Under the pieces are notes generated by a model, which did not search any database, was not told where the DNA came from, and worked only from the letters and a program-made list of their open reading frames with translations. From Glomus cerebriforme (taxonomy: Eukaryota > Glomeromycota > Glomeromycetes > Glomerales > Glomeraceae), in contig QKYT01000010.1 in NCBI GenBank assembly GCA_003550305.1, positions 287,294 to 351,293 of the forward strand: a stretch of 64,000 nt of DNA, read 5' to 3'. This document shows, in pieces, positions 11,102 through 22,000 of the stretch. The translations under genes and the position numbers were made by a program. The stretch's first letter is position 1; each line of letters starts with the position of its first letter.

Positions 11102-12120
11102 TTAATGAATAAATAAATATGCTCGTAAATGATTTATAATCGTTCGAGTCCGGTAATGATTTTCAAGCCAGGTCACCATAAAAGATCACTCCCAAATTAA
11201 TGAATAAACAAATATGCTAGCGTTTAACAACGAATGATTAAGATTTTCAACAAAAATCTGGAGTTCTTACATTTTAAGCATGTAATAACTTTCAAATTCT
11301 ATTTCTATTTTACGCAATTTATTTATTATTCTATACAGAATTTTAATGCATCTTATTGTGTAATTACCTTCAATAACTAAATCTAAAATTACAGTATGCG
11401 TTAATAAAGTTCATTATGAATAAATAAATGAGTGTAAAATAAGAATGTAACAACCAATTGACTGAATTGCGCCATCGCGAATTATGGTGCGTTTTTTAAG
11501 TTTGTAATGGCCTCTTTAATTGAATGAAATCTATTTATAAGTTCATTCCCTGGTTGATTTGTTTACCTACACAAATAAAGATTAACTCACAATTTTCTAA
11601 TTTAATGAATAAACAAATAAAACAAATACGCTGACCATGTAACGACAGATGAATGGCTTACAGCTGATCTCATAAGTCACGGGACACAGCAAATTTTGTT
11701 GCCGGCAACTCGGCAAATAGAAAATAACACTAAACACGCAACAGCCAATAATAACGCATTATATCCTATTGTGTAAATCAGTATGGAAATTCCCAAAATT
11801 ATCGAGGTTGTATCACATGAATAATTGTCACTTCATATAATGTATCACGTGCTTATGCCGAGTTTCCGAAACATACTCGGCAACAAAATTTGCCTAGTGA
11901 CCCGTGATTTACAAAAATCAGCTTGTAAAGGTATTGGAGATCATGACTTATTCCTTCAATCAAATATGGGGTATTTATTTACATATAATGACAAATAAAT
12001 GCGCCTAAGATATCGGAAATCCTAACCTTTTTTAAAGTTCGGTCAAAAAAATTCTATTTCATTTAATCTTTACATGTAAAAGTTTTTCTACTAATTAATG
12101 AATAAACAAATATGCTAACC
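11102..12120 (+). repeat. Short dispersed direct repeats
   Basis: AATGAATAAACAAATATGCT or a close variant occurs near 11104, 11198, 11415, 11603 and 12097, plus a weaker form near 11988. Spacing is irregular (roughly 90-380 bp), so this is not a simple tandem array. All copies are in the same orientation. Confidence 0.6.
11676..11908. mobile_element. MITE-like inverted repeat
   Basis: GTCACGGGACACAGCAAATT at 11676 continues into TTGTTGCCGG...ACTCGGCAA. It is mirrored at 11857-11908 (CTCGGCAACAAAATTTGCCT, then GTGACCCGTGAT). The interior is non-coding. The whole is about 230 bp, typical of a MITE. Confidence 0.6.
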
Positions 12121-12640
12121 AAAACTTTATTATTAATTATAGTTTTCCTAAATAGAGAACTATAAAGCTCATCAAATAGTTGAAGGAAATTATGCCACGT
12201 ATACATAAAAATTGTTATTACTGCCGCTGTCCTTGGGTGTATGTATATTAAAAACCATATCTGGACTCAATTATTTATTTATGTCTATAATTAATATTTA
12301 TCAATTGCAATTTTTTTTTCATATACAAAAACTTCGACGGATAAGAATAGGGGAGAATGTTTATATTCCTAAAATTATTTATAAACTCGAAGTATTACAA
12401 CACATTTAATGATATAAATATCTTTGCGTTTTTTTTTTCGTACGCTTCATAGTATTTGTGCAAAGTGACACATATATATCGCGGACTAAGGAAATTATTA
12501 CACAAACGAATGTCAAATCTTTTTCTATTTAAACCCAAGAAAAATTTTACTTTGATGAAGGTATCAAATTCCATAAAATATCTTTACATTTTTTCCTAGT
12601 ACATCATTACATCTAGACAAAATTTTCTTCAGTTATTTGA

Positions 12641-12648
12641 TATAAATA
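12641..12648 (+). promoter_or_regulatory. TATA box of the 12691-13408 gene
   Basis: TATAAATA, 50 bases before the ATG. Confidence 0.4.
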
Positions 12649-12690
12649 TATTGCAATTTCATTCATTCTAATTTAAAATTATCCAAAAAA

Positions 12691-13408
12691 ATGCAATATT
12701 TTAAAAATTTTGAAGATGAAATTAATGTCAATATCTTTAAATATGTCGATTATCCTTTGTATTTAATATTAACTTATCGATCCTGGTCCATTATTATTAA
12801 AGATTCTTATGTTAAAGTTGAATGGTTGATAGTACATTATGGAAAGGCTTATGCGTTATTCCATTCAGTAAGGCTTGGTCCCATTTTTAGTAACATGGAA
12901 GTATGTCTAAAAGATATCGAAGATTTGATAAAAAAACTCATCAAATTTCCGCCTAACAAGTCAGATTTTAAAAATATTCGTCAACTTATCTCCAAAGAAC
13001 GTCCATCAAATAATAAATTTGATGTAATAAAATATTTTGATTCTTTCCAACAGAAAAGTTTTTTAAGGTATGATATAAATAGAATATTATTATTTTTAAT
13101 AATTTATTTTTTAAAAATATATAAATATATGTAATTAATATACATCAATATCTTCAAATAGACCTATAACCGTCTTACCTCTTTTCATTAACAATGTTCG
13201 AAGTACAAGAAATGTTTATCAAAGAAGGCGGAATCAACTTGCAAGACAACGATACGCGAATAGAATATACAGAAGAGTGAGAAGACATACTCAACTTAAT
13301 GTGTCCATCAATAATGAAGATATATTAAATAGAATAGTAAATCTTCCACTCCAAACTACAAATGATCCGCTGATAAATCAATTTTTTAACGGTTCTCCAT
13401 TCTTTTAA
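12691..13408 (+). CDS. F-box-like protein with C-terminal tail, two exons
   Basis: Exons 12691-13067 and 13162-13408 give 207 residues. The intron is 94 bp (AAG|GTATGAT ... CAAATAG|A), phase 2, with AG plus A making Arg. Exon 1 encodes the F-box-like start (EINVNIFKYVDYPLYL, RSWSIIIKDSY), EWLIVHYGKAYALFHSVRLG and a fragment of the family body (KDIEDLIKKLIKFPPN, then FDVIKYFDSFQQKSFL). Exon 2 encodes RPITVLPLFINNV, an Arg-rich stretch (RNVYQRRRNQL) and SINNEDILNRIVNLPLQ followed by DPLINQFFNGSPFF at the stop. Intron position, phase and both border sequences match those of the 17146 gene. Reading through the intron ends at a stop (13132-13134), giving a 147-residue form without the tail. An SCF adaptor role is inferred from the F-box only. 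The body is shorter than in the 17146 paralogue. Confidence 0.8.
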
Positions 13409-13954
13409 ATAATGAAAAAAAAACAAAAAAATATACAGATTAATAATATTATATTTTATGCAAAGATTAAGATTTATATAGAATTATGATTCTTATGATT
13501 CTTTAACAATTTAGGTCAAAAAAAATTTTAAGATACTTTACATAAGCAAATGCTATTTTAGTATTACTTTGCTAAAACCCCCAGATTCGACATAAGGTTA
13601 ATAATAGGATAAAATAGTTAAATCTCATTTTCTAATAATAATATTAGCATAGTACAAGGCAAACTTAATAAAAATATAAGATACAAGTCTGGGACAAAAA
13701 AAATGAGAATCAAAAAATTGGAAATTGCGCCATGATGATCATATTAAATTACACGTATAATAGCTTATTTGAAAGCTAAAAATCTTCAATAATAATTTTA
13801 TTTCAGTAATTTTTTTATAATAAGCTTATAATATCATTTTTTTATAGTTTAAAATGTATTAAAAAAATTTCAGAATAAATTTATATTTTTTTTTGCTAAA
13901 AATTATTATAAATTGATGAAATTATTTATTTATTTATTTTTTTTTTAGATGATA

Positions 13955-13985
13955 CTAGCGTAACCCGTCGCGCTGCGCCGGGATC
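13955..13985. repeat. GC-rich stem-loop word
   Basis: CTAGCGTAACCC followed by GTCGCGCTGCGCCGGGATC, abrupt GC-rich sequence in A+T-rich DNA able to pair CCCG with CGGG. It resembles ends of repetitive elements seen in many eukaryotes; the element class is not identified. Confidence 0.35.
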
Positions 13986-14455
13986 AATGAGCTTAAAGTA
14001 ATATAGTAAATCGTGTACATAAAAATGTTCCAGAAATAAGCTGTGACATAAACAAATCAGGAAATTAGATCCTATATGGATATGGTATCAATAGGTGGTT
14101 TAAAATTTTTATTTGTTTAATTTACGGCTAATATTGATATTAATGCCAAGCAAAATAAATAAATATATATATATCGGCTAAGATATAAATTATGTTTACA
14201 ATTTATGTTATTAAACACTTTGAAAAACTTCACTATAAAGGTCTGAACTGATGATTTTCGTATAGTATAAGTAGAATATTATTCAAAACAATGAAAAACT
14301 GCCTATTTTAAATTTTTTTTTCAAAAAATTAAAGGTTAATAGATATCAGATAGATTTTATCTCATAAAAAAAAAAATTATTATAATAAAAAAAATCAATA
14401 GGTTAATTAACAATCACTTATCAGATCGTCGCAGTATGCCACCTGAAATATGGAA

Positions 14456-14715
14456 TAGATCAGGCGCGGAGGCGCAGACGAATCACGCGTTGCACAATTC
14501 AAAATTATTTATATGTACAGGTAATCTAAAACTTCAACAATTTTTTTACAAAATCCCATTGGTGATCTATTGTTACAAAAAAAATTTTATAATAATCTAC
14601 TACTAATTAGTATTAGTAAAATGTCAATCATCAAAAGGTCTTAACTTTTAAGTATAGATCAGGCACAGATCCCGCACAATTTAAAAACTATTTATACATG
14701 CTAATCTAAACGTTA
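14456..14715 (+). repeat. Imperfect direct repeat pair
   Basis: TAGATCAGGCGC (14456) and TAGATCAGGCAC (14655) are each followed by a GCACAATT word, a TATTTATA word and TAATCTAAA. The two copies are about 200 bp apart and point the same way. Confidence 0.5.
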
Positions 14716-16326
14716 CGATTTTCCATGAATTTTTTTAGTTATATAGATAAGAAATATATGAAAAAATTTACATTAATTTATAATTTATAAAATTTAAAAA
14801 TTTCATAGCATTTATAGTTAATTTTTTCGATAAGTAAAAGAGCATTTATGACTATAAATGGCGTCAAAATACAGCTTTAAGTTTCAAGTTTATTTTGCAA
14901 TTTAAATGGTGCAAATTTTATTTTGAGTGAACAGCACACATTTTTGTAACTTGAATAATTTTTTCGGTTTTTTTCAATATAATAATTATTATACCGGGAT
15001 TAAGATAATTCCCAGATCGTTTAAAATTTTTTGATATTTACTTTTTTCATATTATTCTTAATAATATTTAAATATTTTTGACTGAATTCAACTCTTCTAA
15101 ATCTTACAAACCTAATGGAAATTTATACTAAATTTTTCTGTTTAAGCAAAAATTTTACAGTTAAATTATAAAAGCATTTATGACTTTGGATGGTGTCGAA
15201 ATGTGATCACGTGACTTAGTTTTATTTTCTCATTTCGCCATTTGTATTCATGATAAATTTTTTCTTTTCATTAGAATAATTACTATATATTGAAAGATTA
15301 TAATTATCAATACACCATTCAGTCAATAATACTTGTCATTTCAGGTTCATAATGACATATTGAATATTGTACTTTGCACAAATTATTTAAAGAATAGTTC
15401 AAGATTACATTTATTAGTATGTAGTACTTCATCGAATATTTATGGATCATCATTATAATTTACCCAAATTAAATTCTTGTCCGGTTTCATATGATTTTCT
15501 TGTGAATATTTCCCAAAAAAAAATTAAAGTTTTAAAAGTTCTGGTCATAAAAGTCGATGTCTAGACATGTTTTAAACAATAGCAACAAAATTTATTTAAA
15601 TTTATTAGATAATTTAATAAAAATTGATTTGATTATTGATTATTATTATTATTATTTAACTATTTGGAATAAACTAACTATTTACTGCGCCACAATTAGT
15701 CGAATTTTAAATTATATTAATTAAATAAGCCATTTTATATATCTTGATAAAGCTTAATAATATAAATATAACCTTCTTTATTATAAATGTTTATTGATAT
15801 ATCAATATTTATTAATTATTCCCCTAAATATACGAGGTGGAAATTGTAGAAATAGTGAAAGAGTGGAAGAAAAGAGAAATTTATTTTCTTATCGATGAAA
15901 AAATTTAATTATTTTCTGTTAATATTACCAAGAATAGAATTGAAATCTGTATAATAAATCATAAACACTGCCGTTTTAATGTAATTAAGATTTGTCGTTA
16001 ATTTAATGACTCGTGACCAATGGCGACCAAGTACTGGTCATGCTTTTGCTTTGACCCGGGCTGATCAAAAATATTTTAATAAATATATTTGAAAATCAAT
16101 TGAGTAAATATTAAATATAATTATTGAACAAAACGAAGTTTCCTTTAAAAAAAATTCAAATGATTAAATTATTCAGGTCATTCATCATTTTATTATTACT
16201 TTGACCTTGTACAATATTTTTATCATAATAGATTTAATTTATAATTATTAATTGATTAAACAAATAAAGATACATTATTTATGTTTATTTTATAAACAAG
16301 CAGTTTCCCTAAGTAAATATCGTTCG

Positions 16327-16517
16327 GAGATTATTAGGCAATGGCTAATTATTTATCCAAGACGTGATGATCAATATGCTTACTAAGAATTTTAGTTAGC
16401 CATTTTCGGATGCGCATTTAAAGAATCTCATTCCAAGTTTGTAAATCATGAAAGAACAATGAAATTTTATTCGAATATCAAGGAGGTAAATTAATTTCCG
16501 TCGGCGGATTCGGATAA
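16327..16517 (+). pseudogene. Possible decayed coding fragment
   Basis: Short open pieces in different frames look more protein-like than their surroundings: RQWLIIYPRRDDQYAY near 16336-16384, and NEILFEYQGGKLISVGGFG ending at the stop 16515-16517. They are separated by stops and frame changes. I do not recognise the family; the resemblance to coding sequence may be accidental. Confidence 0.2.
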
Positions 16518-17145
16518 AAAAAATTACCGAAAATCCCGTTTTAATACTGTAAGTTAAAAAAGTGTAAAAAAACCCGATTTAAGAATCTTAAACAGAAATG
16601 AACTGGATTTTAGTCAGTAAAACAAATAGCCAAATTAACTGCATCAATGGAAAAATATTTTATGAAAGAAAAAAGGAAATTATTGAAAAACTTTTCGTCT
16701 TTATTTCTCCAAAATAAATATCAAATGCCAAGTACTGGATGCGAAGTGTATTTCTGTTACACGACACTATAATTAAAAACAAAAAAAAAAATTTTTTATG
16801 CAATTAATAATTTTATTTCTGTTAAAACGCAATTTAACTATTAATGGAAATTTAACTGTAAAAAAGGAGTTACCGGAATATACCGTAAAGTTTCCTTATT
16901 CCATTATGTTAACACGATTTACATTAAACTTAAATGTAATCGTAGCTGAACATTTAAAAAATATATTTAATATAAAAATGGATCTGAAACTCAGTGCTGA
17001 CTCAGTGTTGACTAGTGCTTTATTATATAAATGTTGAAAAAAGGTTTTTCACTCATGCTTAAAAGCTATTTTTTTTTTTTTTAGAAAAAAAAAATTCTAA
17101 ATATATATTCGATTTAATAATTTTATTGAATTAAAATTAGTAAAA

Positions 17146-18129
17146 ATGCAATGTCTTCAAAATTCTGAAATTTTTATTTTGACAAATATTTTTAAAAATG
17201 TCAATAATCCTCTGAATTTTGCTTTAACTTGTCGAAATTGGTCTGTTATTGCCAAAGACCCTTACGCTAAAGTTAAATGGTTGATAGTACATTACGGAAA
17301 AGCACATGCATTATTCCACGCTGTAAGACTAGGACCCTCTTTTATCGATATGAAAGTTTATCTTTATCAAGCATTAATTGAAAAAGAAGTTATAACATCG
17401 AGATATCTTATCCACTTTGGAAAATACAATAAAAAATTGATTGAAAATCGTCAATTTAACGATGGCAAAATCCATACTTTTCAACAAAAGATCAAGTCAC
17501 TCTGGGCAAGAAATTTGTTTATATTCGTATTCGCTTATCTATTAAAAGATTTACCTTCGAAAGGAAATAATATGGAGTTAGTCCGTTTCATAATTCATGT
17601 TCACGGGATGTTGATAAAGAATTTTAAAGATTTGATAAAAAATTTCATTACACTTTCACCTAGATCAAAGTCAGATCTTAATAGTGCTTTTCATATTTGT
17701 CAACCACTAATCCCTAAAAAATATCTATCGAACAATAAATTTGACTTAATAAAATTCTTTGATGCTTTGCAGGAAGAAAGTTTCTCAAGGTATGATGTGT
17801 AGAATTTTTTTTTTTTGTTATTTAATCTTTTTAACAAAAAATTTATGTAATTAATAATAACGATATCTTAATATCTTTCAAATAGACCATTAACCGTCTT
17901 ACCTCTTTTAATTAATAATGTTGGAATGCGACCTTCAAGAAACGTTAATCAAAGAAGACAAAGAAGGAGAAATCAACTTCAACGAAACATGAATAGAATA
18001 TATAGAAATCAGGTTCAATATGAGCCTATTAATAACGATGACACATTGAAACGAATTGCGAATCTTCCTCTACAAGTTACGAACGATCCATTGATCGATC
18101 AATTTTTCAACGGAACGCCGTTCATCTAA
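17146..18129 (+). CDS. F-box-like protein with C-terminal tail, two exons
   Basis: Exons 17146-17789 and 17886-18129 give 295 residues, the longest F-box-like member here. The 96-bp intron (AAG|GTATGAT ... CAAATAG|A, phase 2) is the counterpart of that in the 12691 gene. Exon 1 carries the F-box-like part (LTNIFKNVNNPLNFALTCRN, then WSVIAKDPYAK), WLIVHYGKAHALFHAVRLGP, SRYLIHFGKYNKKLIE and FDLIKFFDALQEESFS. Exon 2 adds RPLTVLPLLINNVG, an Arg-rich segment (QRRQRRRNQLQRNMNRIYR) and PINNDDTLKRIANLPLQ followed by DPLIDQFFNGTPFI at the stop. Unspliced RNA ends at a stop three codons into the intron, giving a tail-less 218-residue form. A TATATATTC lies at 17102. Substrate-adaptor function is inferred from the F-box. 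A 62-bp tandem array begins about 50 bp after the stop. Confidence 0.85.
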
Positions 18130-18178
18130 AGGCAAATCCTTTGGCATATAAATGACGAAAAATAACGATACATAAAAA

Positions 18179-18408
18179 TTGGCATTAATACAAATTATTC
18201 CGTCGTTTCTCAATATCGATAATCGTTAGAACATAAAAAATTGGCATTAACACAAATTATTCCCTCGTTACTCAATATCGATAATCGTTAGAACATAAAA
18301 ANAAAAATTGGCATTAACACAAATTATTCCCTCGTTACTCAATATCGATAATCGTTAGAACATAAAAAATTGGCATTAACACAAATTATTCAATATCGAT
18401 TACTGTTA
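18179..18408 (+). repeat. Tandem repeat, about 62-bp unit, 3.5 copies
   Basis: Units starting at 18179, 18241, 18308 and 18370 each begin TTGGCATTAA and contain CAAATTATTC, CTCAATATCG and ATAATCGTTAGAACATAAAA. The last is cut short and the third is preceded by a few extra bases including an unresolved base at 18302. The array sits in the 3' flank of the F-box-like gene. Confidence 0.85.
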
Positions 18409-20813
18409 GTATTTTCAACCCAAAATAACCGTTGACGTCTAATAATCCATTAGGGTAAAATAAATTATGACTCCCTTCTCTATTCATTTAAAACAAAAAA
18501 AATCCATGACTCTTAATAAACATATGAATTTTATTTATTTATTTTTACTTAATTTCGGGATTATGTACTATATAATTATACAAGATCGTAAATTAAAAGT
18601 TTTAATTGGTAAAAAATGTTTAATTACATATTTTATTTAGTTTCCATTATAAAGAAAAGGAAACAAAACAATAATAGAAAGCAAACTAATCGAGGTTACC
18701 AATCAAAGATACTTCAAAATCACGGAATAACTGAACACATTTAATGTTTTTATCATAATCCAAAATTTATGATCGTGAAATTCAGTATATTTCTAATTTT
18801 CTTTACTTGAGGAAGTGAGGAATTGTATATCAATTATAATTATTAGACCAAAATTTGACAATTTTTATTTTCCTTTTGATGAACCTCAATTTTACTATCA
18901 AAGTGACAAAGTGACTAAAAAATAGCAAGTTATCTCAAAATTCGCCAATTGTAAGCATATAAATAGTCAATTAACTGTAATAAAATTAAAAACTATTTCG
19001 TTAATAAATTAATTTATCTAAGAATGTCATATTCTCAATTCGGATGACATATAATAATTGTATTGTTTACTAAATTTTCAAACCAAGAATACTAGAGGGC
19101 ATTTGATTAGAAGTACTTTTGTAAAACAGCAAATAGTCTTAATGTCAACTCAAATTGATGAAACTTACGATAATTTTATGAAAAAAAAAAATAAATAGCA
19201 TTGCAGTCTCGAACAGTAAACTTTCCATTTATAATCCTTATAAAAAAAAAAAGATAATCCGTGTTCGTATTCTAAAATATGGAAATATTCGGATAAAATT
19301 TTTACAGCAGGGAATTGCGATGATTGGTAACATACGAAGTATTCACCAAATAAAATAATTCTTTTAAAATTAATTTTTTTTTATTCATGTTTGAGGTGTT
19401 TTTATTAACAATCCTGCATTAAATTTTCTTGTAATAAAAGTTATGCCGTATTTAATATTGAAGCACAAATTAGAATTTTATTATTGCAATTATACATTGT
19501 TGTTTGCATAATTAAAGAACATTAATAAGGATATATTATTGGAGTGAGAATCAAAATAGATTTTCGAATTTGTTTTGGAATGATTTACTGCGACTGCATC
19601 TTAAAGGTAAAAACATGCAAAATAAAAAGTAGTACATGGTAATACAAAAGCCAATAATTAATTTCTTAAATTCTTTCATAGTTAAACTTATATGGTCATA
19701 TTAATATAACGATAACAAAAAAAATCGGAATGAAATTGTTTTTCATGAGCATTTACAGACTTACAGTAATGGAAATTCATAGTACAAAGTAACAAAGGAA
19801 TAAATATTACGTCATGTAGTCTTGTGTAACTATTTATATTATATAAAATACAGTAGTTCATTCAGTTTTTACGCCTCTTTGTAATATTTTCTATAGTATA
19901 CTACGTCAATAAATTTCCATTATTAAAAATCATTCCGAATCCAACATTATAATCGGAAAACAATAACTTGTCGGAGATAATATTCCGTTTAAACCTATTA
20001 TATATTATCATTACCTTTTAAAAATTCGTTTTTTATCGTCTTTCAATTGATTGACCACCTAAGTAAGTAAATGCACCAGAACATTCTACTCGGCAGAAGA
20101 CGATCATTTAATCACATTGTAAATTTTCCTTATTTATAGTAGTAGTATTTATAAATCTGCATTATAAATAAATTCTAGAATTTCTAAATAATAATTCTAT
20201 TGAAATCGTACGATTTCGCCAAAATTTGAAACATTTCTATATATGATTAACTGTTTAATATATTATTCATTAAAATAGCGAATATACTTTAAACAATGTA
20301 ATTTATAATTTGAAGTTTTCAATAAAAAATTTGTCAGATAGCTATACGAAATATACGAAATAATCGTTCCAAACTTTCTAAAATTAAAATGTAACCCGCC
20401 TTTCTAGTTTATTCATTCTCATCGCAAAAGATCAAATGTCCATGCTTAATTTAACTGCTTTGCTTGTTGTGCCCTACTATTTGGATGTCATTGTACAGTA
20501 TAACTAATTCTTTAAAATATTTAGATTAAATATTAAATAGTAAATTATTACAAAAAAAATAAAGCTTTTTAATAAAATCACGATTTATAGAATAATATCA
20601 AGCAAAATTTATTTATCCGAATATTCTTTGATATAAATTGCACTTTAATCCGCAAAAAAATTTATCATGTCATGCAATTCGTGGCCAATAATCACGCCGA
20701 TGGCTTTCACAATGTAGATGATAAATTTTAATTAGAACAAAGTAAAGAATTTCTAAAATTAGTAATTTGCATTAAGATATTCCTTTTTTAAGAAAAGTAA
20801 CTGATTCGATTAC

Positions 20814-20820
20814 TATATAA
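20814..20820 (+). promoter_or_regulatory. TATA-like site of the 20947-21156 gene
   Basis: TATATAA, about 130 bases before the chosen ATG, in the sequence ACTATATAAACC. Confidence 0.3.
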
Positions 20821-20946
20821 ACCAAGGAGCTAAAGTCAAGCTGTCAAGAAGAAAAAAAATTAAAAGCTTAATATTCTTCACATAACCTTTTGCTTATTAT
20901 TATTTCTTGAACAAAATTGCAATATTTTCAATACTCTATTCGAAAA

Positions 20947-21156
20947 ATGTCCATTAAAAATGATAGAATACATAAAATCATACGAAATAAAAGGAGAATT
21001 CGACTTATAAGATCACGAAACGCGGTTGAAACTAAGGTTCAGCATAAACCTATCAATAACGATGTCACATTGAAACTAATCGAAGAACTTCCTCGACAAG
21101 AAATTACGAATGATCCATTGACAAATCAATTTTTTAATGGCGCTTCATTCAATTAA
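20947..21156 (+). CDS. Stand-alone Arg/Lys-rich tail protein (69 aa)
   Basis: From the ATG at 20947 the protein has 69 residues. The frame runs upstream to a TTG at 20917, which is not a likely fungal start. The first half is strongly basic (IIRNKRRIRLIRSRN). The second half has PINNDVTLKLIEELPRQ and NDPLTNQFFNGASFN at the stop. With the 26872 protein it forms a subgroup sharing RNAV and LIEELPRQ. The codons before the ATG read QYFQYSIRK, slightly like the QYFKNFEDE start of the F-box gene at 12691, so it may descend from an F-box gene that lost its body. Function unknown. Confidence 0.65.
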   Translation: MSIKNDRIHKIIRNKRRIRLIRSRNAVETKVQHKPINNDVTLKLIEELPRQEITNDPLTNQFFNGASFN

Positions 21157-21607
21157 AAAATTTCTTTGATAAGTTATAATAACATAAACTTGGTACGAAA
21201 AATAGACGAAAAATTATAAATTTAAAATACTTTTTTTGTAGACATGTTTTTATTCATACATTCAAACACATTATCATATCAATTCTTTCCCTACTTCAGT
21301 TTTATCAAAATTAATACAGTATTCAATATTTCACTTAAAAAATTACTAATTTTATAAAATCCTAAGTTATAAATATCACGATTATATGCTATTTAGTATT
21401 ATCAGTTATGGTTTATGTAATTTAAACTACTTTTCTTTTAAAAATAAATTATCTTGCAATAATTATCTTGCAATTATATTAATAGGATAAGTATTTTATA
21501 TTGATAAAATACCGCGAGATAAATATTATTCATCATCTCATTTATTAAAGTCATCATATTGCATATATTTTGAGAAATTTGTTTAATTGTCAAGTTTTAA
21601 TTATATG

Positions 21608-21751
21608 TAGAGATTGGAACCGGATTATCCGGATTTAATTTTATATCCGGTTTCTTCGGATTAAATTTGGATGAGACGAATCATCCGGGTTTGCATTTAT
21701 ATCGGATTTAAATCTGAAGATCGAATACCGGCTCGGCGGCTCCAATCTCTA
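21608..21751. mobile_element. MITE, 144 bp
   Basis: TAGAGATTGGAACCGG at the left (21608-21623) and its inverted partner GGCTCCAATCTCTA at the right (21738-21751) bound a non-coding core with repeated TCCGG/CCGGAT words. Sharp ends and size fit a MITE. Confidence 0.7.
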
Positions 21752-22000
21752 AATTATTATACATCAGTATTCACGGCTTATTTTGTCATCGAGTAATTTT
21801 ATCATAATTGTATCAATACATTCAGAAACGATCGGAAATGTCCATATGAATGTCAAAATTGACTTAACCCATTTTTTGGAACGTTTTAAATTTCTGAACA
21901 TTTTATTTATGTATGTTTTCTGTGTATGCGATCCGGATGAGATTTCATAATCCAGATCGGATTTATAATCATCCGGATTAATAATTCCGGCCAGAATGTT

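Larger units (their letters stand above)
7971..12690. other. Long intergenic region with several inverted-repeat elements
   Basis: Holds a TIR element at 8247-9046, a dispersed repeat at 9260-9446, an inverted repeat at 11676-11908 and repeated AATGAATAAACAAATATGCT words between 11102 and 12120. The ORF at 12212-12409 has no supporting features. No gene recognised. Confidence 0.55.
13409..17145. other. Intergenic, repeats and a possible coding relic
   Basis: Contains a GC-rich hairpin-like word near 13955-13985, direct repeats at 14456 and 14655 and a possible broken coding relic at 16327-16517. The ORF at 16798-17037 shows no family features and directly precedes the next gene's promoter region, so I do not call it. 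Confidence 0.5.
18130..20946. other. Intergenic with 62-bp tandem array
   Basis: Starts with the tandem array at 18179-18408. The rest is A+T-rich with no recognised gene or element. Confidence 0.6.

Noticed and set aside
16798..17037. 79-residue ORF
   Set aside because: Low-complexity hydrophobic/Asn composition, no homologue in the window, and it directly precedes the promoter region of the F-box-like gene.
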